Source of the DNA: UBA93 sp964477205
GTDB lineage: Archaea; Micrarchaeota; Micrarchaeia; Norongarragalinales; Norongarragalinaceae
Length of the DNA stretch: 5,015 nucleotides
Reading direction: 5' to 3'
Assembly: GCA_964477205.1 (NCBI GenBank)
Contig: CAYZDE010000039.1
Location: 1 to 5,015, forward strand
Below are positions 1-5,015 of this stretch, piece after piece. A program made the translations under genes and the position numbers. The notes under the pieces are model-generated. The model searched no databases, was not told where the DNA came from, and saw nothing but the letters and a program-made list of their open reading frames with translations. How positions within the stretch are numbered: the first letter of the stretch is position 1; each line of letters starts with the position of its first letter.

Positions 1-3000
1 GTGAACGGGCGCTCTCCATTAGAGAACTCTTGCCAATAAGCGGCGTAGTCGGCTTCGGTCTTCAGGCGCTCATTGATTATGCGCAATTCTTCGTTGAGGA
101 ATGCTATGTAAGCAGAGGCGACTTGGTCGTGCGTGCAATAATAGCTCCCGCAGATTTGCAAGTCAATTATCGATCCCTGCGTTTCGGATTCTTCAAAAGC
201 GCTCTCGCCCTCCTCGGTTACGGCAATTGGCAGGCACTTCTGCATTTCGGCGCCTTCGTACGGGCACGCGATGCTACCGAGCGGCGTGTTCGAGTAAATA
301 TTAGAGAGTGACGGGTCGGCCTTGTAAGTTACAACTGAAACGAGTTTGTTGAATACTTCCCCGCTCTTTACTCCTGTTAGCTTGACGCCGTAAGTATCGT
401 AGGCAGGAGAAGTAATTGAGCCTTCCTTGCGCGGGTAGCAATGGAGTACGAGTGCGCGCCCTGCTTGAATTGTTTCGCCGGTTGAGAACTCGTCCGTCGT
501 GGGCTCTTTGTTCTCCAAGTGATAGCACGCGAGCGCGTCGCTTCCGGTTATTTCAACTGCAACGCTTTCGTCGCGGTTGTTCACGACGCTCAAGTAACGG
601 TAGTGCTGCGGGCCCGAGCCCTTGAACGCGAATTGAATGCGGTCATCTCCCGGGAACTTGTAAGAGTCGCCTGAATAGCTCACGGTTACAATGTCATCGA
701 TTGGGGAGTCGCCGATCGGGCCGGAAACACAGTCTACGGCTCGCGGATCGATGGTTACTTCAAAGTACGCTTTGCGCGAGCCGGGCTCTCCGTCGTAATT
801 CGTTTCGAACACGAGTGCGCCTTCGAGCACGATTTCTTCAGCAGAGTCAATGCAATGAGTGTAAGGGTCTTTGAGTGATTCCGGCACCTTCAATTCAATG
901 AAGTAAGTGTTGCATTGGTCCGCGCCGGGTACGGGTGCGAGGTCGGCGAGGTGGCGGCCTCCGTACGATTCGCCTTCGGCAAAGTGCATGTAGTCGCCGT
1001 TGATTGGCAGTGCGGCGTTGAACCAATCCGCGTTCGTCGACGGCGGCTCGTGGTTTATGCCTTGCATTTGAATGGTTTGCAATCCAGTATTGCTCAGGCA
1101 CAAGTAAACAGTGTAATCTTCAATGCCAATGGCGTGGTCATTAGTTAGTTCCACTTGAATCGGGTCTTCCGGTGACTCTCCGGCGCCCGTGTTCTCCTCA
1201 AAAATTTCAAGGTAATCCGCGTTCGAGGTCACGGTTAGAGAGCGCCCTGCGGAGTCGCACACCGGGTTAAAGGTAATGCTCGTTCCCGCGGGCACGCTTT
1301 GCTCGCCTTGTGAGTGCAAGCCGGTAGAGGGCAGTTCGAGCTCGATGCCCCGAGTGTTCCCTGTTTCAAACGAGCGGCCGAAGTTGATTTTAACGCTCGC
1401 GGCTCGGCTGAATGCCGCAGCGTAGTCGTTCGTCCAAGTAGCTCCGGAAGGCAAATCGAGGGTTGCGGGCGAGGGCACGATTAGCGTGGCGGAGTGTAAT
1501 TCAGTGCTGGTCCCGGCGCAAGTGTAAAAGGTTACCGCCGAATTTTTGGCGATGCGGAGGGTCTTCGGCCCGGCACCGTCCATTGAGCCTTCCTCGAACG
1601 AGGCTGAGTCGAAAACGATTTTCTTGGAGGCAGGGGACTCGTAGAGTTCAAACCCGTCGCGCGTGGCGATGATTGCCTTGCTCGCCGAGGAGCAGTCGCT
1701 CATTATTGCGGTCAGCTTTCCGGCCTGCATGCTCGTAACCGAGCCGGAGGGGAGCTGCATTATTGTTGCTTCCTCGAAAGAGAATTTTTGCTGGCAGGAG
1801 TCGTAGAGCGACGGGTCCACGACTTGCATTGCGCTTGCTCCCGAGAGGAAGGTAACTTGCGAGTAAGCGGGAATGTTGATGGTTTGCTTTCCGTTCAAGT
1901 CTACCGGGGTCGGGTTGAATTGGAATTGAATTGCGGTTGAATCGTCGAGTTGGAGAGTGTATAATCCGCTTGCTTCGTCTTGGAATGGCGCGGGAACGGC
2001 CGACGCGTAACTCATTTGGTATGGAATCGGGAGTACGAGCGTTACCGCTCCTTGTGACTCGAAAGCGTATTGGCCCGGCACGAGCATTCCGGCTTGCGGG
2101 GGAACGGTTACGCGGCTAACACTCCCGTCCGCGAGTTGTTGGAATTGCACTTCCGAGGTGAACGCTAGGTTGTTGCCGTCGGACAGGCGCAGGATTTGGT
2201 TTGCCGAGAGGAACGAAGCCGAGCCGACTGCGGCAAAAGGCGGGGTTTGCGTACAACGCGAGTTCTCGTCGGACACCAGGTAAGAGCCGGTTGACGGGTA
2301 GAGGGTTAGCTCGATTGGAACGCGTAAGTCGCGTGCGGCTCCGGGTAATAAAGAGTAAGCGTTTTGGCAGGGCGTGGACTCGAATAATACGGGTACTCCC
2401 GGAGGAATCAGGATTTCACGAGTGCTCCCGGAGAGGGTTAGCGTTGCACCCGGGCGAATGGTTAAGGTTCCCTCGTACAACTCCACGGTTATCGAGCCGT
2501 CCATTGCCTTAATCGGGCTAGCGTCGCTCGTCAAGTCGAGGGTTAATTGTAATGGAATAATTAGTTGCCAGCCGTACTGCGTCTTTGCAACCCAGCCTGA
2601 CGGGAAGACGACTTGCGATTGAGAGGCAATTGTTACTGTTGATTCGCGCACGCTCGCGCCGGCAGGAACTACTAATAATTCACCGCCTTGGCCGAACGGT
2701 TGGAGGGTAATCGAGGAGTCGTAGTTGCGTTTGGTGCGCGCGTTCGCCGGGAGCGTGAATGAAGCGTCGAACGGCAGGGACACGGAGTAGCCGTTGTCGG
2801 GCAGGCAGGCGGTTGTCTCGGTTACGCTCGTGGTCAAGGTCAATACTTTAGTCGAGCGGATGCCTTGGAACGAGGCGTAGAGTGAGAGCACTCCTTCGAG
2901 CTCGTCGTCGGATAAGTCCATGCACGATTGCATTGAATCGATTGACGAGGTTAATGTGAAGTCCTGGGTTTCGCCTGGCTGGATGATGAGCGATAATGGC

Positions 3001-5015
3001 GAGATGGTTACGGGCTGCGAGGTGTCCTCTTGGTTTATGAGTAATGGGAGTTCGGCTAGGTTCGTCACGGATAAGATGTGCGAGTCACTGCCTTGTTCGG
3101 TGTTCACTTGGAATTCCAGGGAATCCTCGGAAACCTGCCATAAGTCATCGAGTGATTGCTGGACTAGCGTGGTCTTCGCTGTGAATGGTACCTCGATTGT
3201 TTGCACTTCGTTTCCAACGCGCCCGCGCAATCGCACGCGGCCTTGCACTTCCTCCCTGTACGTCTCGGGCTGTTCGGCGAAGGCCACTGAGTATGGAGAG
3301 TAGCCGGCGTAAACCCATGCTTCTTCAATTTGGTTTGCATCCACGGAGAAGGCGTTGCGGCTGACTGAAAATGAAGAGTATTGCGGGTTAGTAGCGGTTA
3401 GCACTGTCGCGGTTATGCGGATTTTATTCGAGATTTTGTTGTTGATTGTTACCGCCGCGATTTCACCGTCCTCCGAGTCAATTGTGAATTGCAGGGAGTT
3501 CGGGGATGCTTCGAAGAATTCTTTCGGGGTGGTGACGCGCAACCGGTTCGCGTAGCGCTTGAAGCCGGGCGCGGTTACTTCGTAGTCAAGGTATCCTTGG
3601 CCGGTTGGCTGCACTGAATCCGCTTCGTAATAGCCGGCCATTTCCGTTTGAATTGCTTGAATCGAATCGATTATGTTCGAGTTCTTCCCGATCGTAATTA
3701 GCGCGTTTTCGACTGGCGAGTCGTAAGCGTCGGTTACAATGAATTCCAAGTCGTACTCTTCTAGTGCTACCAAGCTTTTCGGCTGCACGCTCACCTTGAG
3801 TGCCGGCTCGGATTCGGAGTTAACGCGGATTGATAATTGCTCTTCCACGAGTAAGTCTCCTTGAGAGTTTTCGATTCTGAAGGTTAAGGGCGCGTCGTTC
3901 GAGATGCGCTGCGGAAACAATGAGTAATAATCAAATGCCTGGCCTGCTTCGTCGGTACCCGTTCCCTTGGCTAGGACTTGCACGCGTTCGTTAGAGATTC
4001 CTGTTTGAATTAATACTGCTGGCGAGCTTGATTCCAGTGTTAATGTGAACTGCTCGCTCGGTTGCGCGTAAATCGAGTAGTATAATTTGAATTCGTCGCC
4101 GAGGCGGGCTTGGAACCCGCTTTGTGAAGAGCTGGAAGCACCGGCGAATGCCAACCGGTAGCATAATTTTACTCCGGGAAGGCAGTTGCCTTGGAACGAG
4201 TTGTCGAAAGAACCTGATTGTCGAGCGTTCGCGAGTAATTCCGGCTTGGTTACTCCCGCTTCAATATCATCCGGGTCGCGTAATACTTCACCGCCAGTTT
4301 CGAATGCGGTGCGGTGGTTGAGCGTTAACAACTCGCCCGGCGCTCCCGTGCGGACTTGCACGGTTATCTCACGGCTTCCCTTGAAGTAATCGTACTCGAA
4401 TTCAACCCACTTGAACGCGGCGTAGTCATCCTTGTAGTAATCTTCGTCTTCCTCAACTTCAGGTACCGGAATCACGGCTATCGTGCCGGCATTACCGGGG
4501 TATTCAACGCTCAAGAGCTGGTAGTCGCCTGCCTTTCCGAACTCGTAATCAAAAGACTTGTTCGCGGCTATCGTGATGCTGCTCAACTCCGAGCCCGCAC
4601 TGATGGTTTGCTGAGTTGCGCCCACGTTCTCGAACACGATGGTCGAGCCGGCAACGACTTGCACGTCTTGCGGCGCGAAGCCGGCCTCGTCAAAGTAAAT
4701 CGTTAGGGTCTCCGGCGCGGAGGCAGGCGCTTGAGGCTGGGCGGCGTAAGCGGTTTGGTCGTACGAAGAGCCGCGACGCGCCCGCGCGCCGAAAGCGTAA
4801 TAGGAAACAATTGAATGGCCGTTAGGCGATAACGCGTTTTCGAGTGCGCCGATGCGCACGTGGGCAATTGCCGAGTCAAAGTCGAATCCTTCCGGCGAGG
4901 TTAACAGGTACTTTGCTTCGTAAGTGGTGTAAGGGCTCACTGAGTTCACGCGGTCTCCGCCTAGGGAGTAAAGCCCTTTGAAGTCCAAACGCGTTTGCGT
5001 TTCAATCGCGGTTGA
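1..5015 (-). CDS. Giant multi-domain beta-sandwich surface or secreted protein, partial at both ends
   Basis: One frame is open across the whole window: 1671 complete codons on the minus strand, with no stop and no start or stop codon in view. I do not recognise the gene. The translation is rich in Ser, Thr, Gly and alternating hydrophobic residues, with repeated Ig-like, cupredoxin-like and ASH-like patterns, which is typical of extracellular adhesin, S-layer-associated or scaffold proteins. No catalytic motif, membrane helix or signal peptide is visible; these could lie outside the window. Twenty cysteines occur, none before residue 278, and many are spaced as plausible disulfide pairs. The first in-frame ATG is residue 459 (3639-3641), inside a domain, so it is not a credible start. 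Codon use looks uniform throughout (CGN arginine, CAA glutamine, frequent TTA), giving no sign of a recent insertion. Certainty is high for the reading frame, moderate for surface location, and low for any specific role such as adhesion. Confidence 0.93.
3..278 (-). other. Cysteine-bearing segment ending in a charged helix, residues 1580-1671 (continues past the window)
   Basis: After a short linker the chain has C1584 and C1594, an acidic Ser/Glu stretch (1600-1612), then the motif ICGSYYCTHDQ (1621-1631) with C1622 and C1627. From about residue 1631 to 1662 the sequence becomes amphipathic and helix-like (VASAYIAFLNEELRIINERL and on), unlike the all-beta pattern upstream. This marks a new kind of domain that runs off the window edge. 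C-x4-C-T-H could be a disulfide loop or part of a metal site; nothing here decides between them. Confidence 0.45.
318..698 (-). other. ASH/MSP-like beta-sandwich, further copy, residues 1440-1566
   Basis: A strand IVTVSYSG leads to RIQFAFKGSGPQHYRYLSVVNN (1459-1480), with V-V-N-N in the place of the V-x-N motif. It continues with VAVEITGSDALACY, GETIQAGRALVLHCYP (1513-1528) carrying the A-G turn, and TYGVKLTGVKSGEVFNKLVSVVTY (1541-1564) as the closing strands. C1497 and C1526 fall on strands that would lie near each other, so a disulfide is plausible. It resembles the domains at residues 504-615 and 628-734 in order of motifs but not closely in sequence. Confidence 0.5.
738..1169 (-). other. 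Divergent beta-sandwich with an insertion, residues 1283-1426
   Basis: The segment reads EDPIQVELTND, EDYTVYLCLSNTGLQTIQMQG (1299-1319), a loop with several aromatic residues (W1331 to Y1351), then TYFIELKVPES (1370-1380), EEIVLEGALVFETNYDG (1393-1409) and KAYFEVTIDP. The L-S-N-T-G turn and the closing G-A-L-V-F-E-T strand recall the ASH/MSP pattern, with a longer middle section. C1306, C1368, C1388 and C1429 lie in or just after it. Assignment to the same family as its neighbours is tentative. Confidence 0.4.
1188..2798 (-). other. Long unassigned beta-rich region with a recurring strand-turn-strand motif, residues 740-1276
   Basis: About 540 residues show continuous hydrophobic alternation, many Ser, Thr, Gln and Pro residues and very little helix-like sequence. 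A short motif recurs, roughly hydrophobic-x-I/V-P-x-G/small-x-x-V-x-F, often with a Cys near its end: IPPGVPVLFESTPC (870-883), INIPAYSQVTFLSG (1046-1059), LRIAKNSAVTFYTC (1153-1166) and SVPAGTSITFNPVC (1240-1253). Weaker forms are VVPAGASV (782-789), IRPGATLTLSG (853-863) and LPSGSVTS (1088-1095). Spacing between copies is irregular (about 75-175 residues among the clear ones), so these are probably separate small beta-sandwiches and not solenoid turns. Cysteines at 883, 921, 1074, 1108, 1166 and 1253 could form successive pairs. I do not recognise a family. Confidence 0.45.
2814..3134 (-). other. ASH/MSP-like beta-sandwich, copy 2, residues 628-734
   Basis: It has the same order as the preceding domain: VSEDSLEFQVNTEQGSD, then HILSVTNLAELPLLI (646-660), VTISPLSLIIQPGETQDFTLTSS (669-691) with the typical Pro-Gly-E-T-x-x-F-T turn, and finally LEGVLSLYASFQG (706-718) and KVLTLTTSV. 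C698 sits in an acidic insertion and may pair with C737 just downstream. This is the clearest of the ASH-like copies because the V-T-N and P-G-E motifs are both present. Confidence 0.6.
3171..3506 (-). other. ASH/MSP-like beta-sandwich, copy 1, residues 504-615
   Basis: The segment opens with SPNSLQFTID and a VTINN motif (522-526), continues with a FSVSRNAFSVDANQ strand-loop, a VYAGYSP motif (568-574), and EVQGRVRLRGRVGNEVQTIEVPF (589-611). This is the expected order for ASH/HYDIN/MSP-type sandwiches: P-x-x-L-x-F, then V-x-I-x-N, a spacer strand, then a G-x-V-x-L-x-G ending. The usual Pro-Gly before the fifth strand is not conserved. It has no cysteines. It is followed at once by a second related domain. 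Confidence 0.55.
3525..3806 (-). other. Ig-like / carboxypeptidase-regulatory-like domain, residues 404-497
   Basis: The order of motifs fits the Ig-like and prealbumin-like repeat domains common in prokaryotic surface proteins. A first strand (ALKVSVQPKSLVALEEYDL) leads to FIVTDAYDSPVENALITIG (425-443), the classic V-D-x-x-x-x-P-V-x-x-A-x-V/I-x-I signature. Then come a T-x-x-x-GYYEAD turn (457-466), TGQGYLDYEVTAPGF (471-485) and a closing strand RLRVTTP. These domains usually act as rigid spacers or as weak binding modules on the outer surface. Carboxypeptidase-regulatory-like, Big-type Ig and macroglobulin-type assignments cannot be told apart by eye. Confidence 0.65.
3816..4424 (-). other. 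Unassigned beta-rich segment with a CX6C pair, residues 198-400
   Basis: The segment begins with strand-like FKWVEFEYDYF and SREITVQVRTG, then ELLTLNHRTAF and a polar loop VLRDPDDIEAG (244-254). The only cysteine pair in the upstream 690 residues, C278 and C285 within NCLPGVKLC, is well placed to form a disulfide-closed loop. A Ser-rich stretch (294-299) follows, then further strands (DEFKLYYSIYAQ, EQFTLTLESS, APLTFRIENSQG, EQLSIRVNS). It could contain one or two beta-sandwich domains. I cannot assign a family. Confidence 0.4.
4425..4469 (-). other. Acidic linker, residues 183-197
   Basis: After the last cupredoxin strand the chain runs PVPEVEEDEDYYKDD, a Pro-containing and strongly acidic stretch, before hydrophobic alternation resumes at AAFKWVEFEYDY. 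It is probably an exposed spacer. Acidic side-chain clusters of this kind can bind calcium, but no defined calcium-binding loop can be recognised here. Confidence 0.55.
4470..4712 (-). other. Cupredoxin-like domain lacking the type 1 copper ligands, residues 102-182
   Basis: The 81-residue segment follows the small-cupredoxin pattern strand by strand. It has GFAPQDVQVVAGSTIVFENVG (112-132, matching the family's GFxPxxVxVxxGxxVxFxNxd), a loop ending QQTISAG, a SITIAANKSFDYEF strand pair, and GDYQLLSVEYPGNAGTIAV (163-181, matching the final GxYxYxCxxHPxMxGxIxV). The final motif aligns without a gap. At the ligand positions I read Gln136 for the first His, Ser169 for Cys, Tyr172 for the second His and Asn175 for Met, so type 1 copper binding is unlikely. 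The fold is probably kept as a structural or binding module. Family assignment rests on motif spacing read by eye. An unrelated beta-sandwich is the alternative, but agreement at both ends of the fold makes that less likely. Confidence 0.72.
4713..4745 (-). other. Ala/Pro-rich interdomain linker, residues 91-101
   Basis: The stretch AAQPQAPASAP consists almost only of Ala, Pro, Gln and Ser and has no hydrophobic pattern, so it should be a flexible or extended spacer. It directly precedes the cupredoxin-like domain and marks that domain as a separate module. Confidence 0.6.
4746..5015 (-). other. Unassigned beta-rich segment, residues 1-90 (protein domain, partial)
   Basis: This is the most upstream part of the protein in view. 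It shows alternating hydrophobic strands around YEAKYLLTSPEG (32-43), AIAHVRIGALEN (49-60) and HSIVSYYAFGARAR (67-80), consistent with a small beta-sandwich whose first strands lie outside the window. It has no cysteine and no methionine. It ends in a basic cluster (R78, R80, R81) followed by a Ser/Tyr/Gln-containing stretch that leads into a linker. I cannot name a family. Confidence 0.4.

Noticed and set aside
30..311. Plus-strand open frame of 93 codons
   Set aside because: It is antisense to the cysteine-bearing end of the minus-strand gene and shows no recognisable motif.
301..528. Minus-strand open frame of 75 codons in a different frame
   Set aside because: It overlaps an ASH-like domain of the main gene in another frame; its Arg/Gln-rich product has no domain-like pattern.
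2920..3303. Plus-strand open frame of 127 codons, Ser/Cys/Trp-rich
   Set aside because: It lies wholly antisense to the continuous minus-strand gene, overlaps the ASH-like domains, has no plausible domain pattern, and its odd composition follows from the codon use of the opposite strand.
1500..3500. Frequent short plus-strand words such as gagggttag and ggtaatcg, suggesting DNA repeats
   Set aside because: They are irregularly spaced and variable, and correspond to the preferred codons for common peptides such as L-T-L and V-T-I; they form no CRISPR-like or tandem array.
3639..3641. First in-frame ATG (residue 459) as a possible gene start
   Set aside because: It sits in the middle of the Ig-like domain, just before its conserved G-Y-Y turn, and the frame is open and domain-like for 458 codons before it.
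4356..4706. Plus-strand open frame of 116 codons with hydrophobic stretches
   Set aside because: It is antisense to the cupredoxin-like domain and its acidic linker. The hydrophobic run is the complement of Asp/Glu/Tyr/Lys codons, and no ribosome-binding site stands out.

Overview
The window lies entirely inside one protein-coding gene on the minus strand. Reading the reverse complement from base 5015, the frame stays open to base 1: 1671 complete codons plus two bases, with no stop and no sign of a frameshift. Neither the start nor the stop codon is in view, so the protein is longer than 1671 residues and both ends are missing. Residue numbers below count from the codon at 5013-5015; residue i occupies bases 5016-3i to 5018-3i. 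A caller that requires a start and a stop inside the window would miss this gene and report only short shadow frames.

The product looks like a very large secreted or cell-surface protein built from a chain of beta-sandwich domains. In order they are: an unassigned beta-rich segment (1-90); an Ala/Pro linker; a small cupredoxin-like domain (102-182) in which all four expected copper ligands appear to be replaced; an acidic linker; an unassigned beta-rich segment with a CX6C pair (198-400); an Ig-like or carboxypeptidase-regulatory-like domain (404-497); two ASH/MSP-like beta-sandwiches (504-615 and 628-734); a long unassigned Ser/Thr-rich beta region with a recurring strand-turn-strand motif (740-1276); a divergent beta-sandwich (1283-1426); another ASH-like sandwich (1440-1566); and a cysteine-bearing segment that runs into a charged helix at the window edge (1580-1671). 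No transmembrane segment, signal peptide, catalytic triad or nucleotide-binding motif is visible.

The organism cannot be fixed from one surface protein. A giant multi-domain beta-sandwich protein, with moderate GC content, CGN-dominated arginine codons, mostly CAA glutamine codons and frequent TTA leucine codons, would fit an uncultured archaeon, for example a DPANN lineage. A bacterium is not excluded. The standard genetic code fits, since no in-frame TGA, TAA or TAG occurs.

No RNA gene, mobile element, CRISPR array, promoter, ribosome-binding site or terminator is supported, and there is no intergenic space. The points most worth a second look are the apparently copper-dead cupredoxin domain, the near absence of N-X-S/T sequons in a protein with many Asn, Ser and Thr residues, and the unassigned region of about 540 residues.
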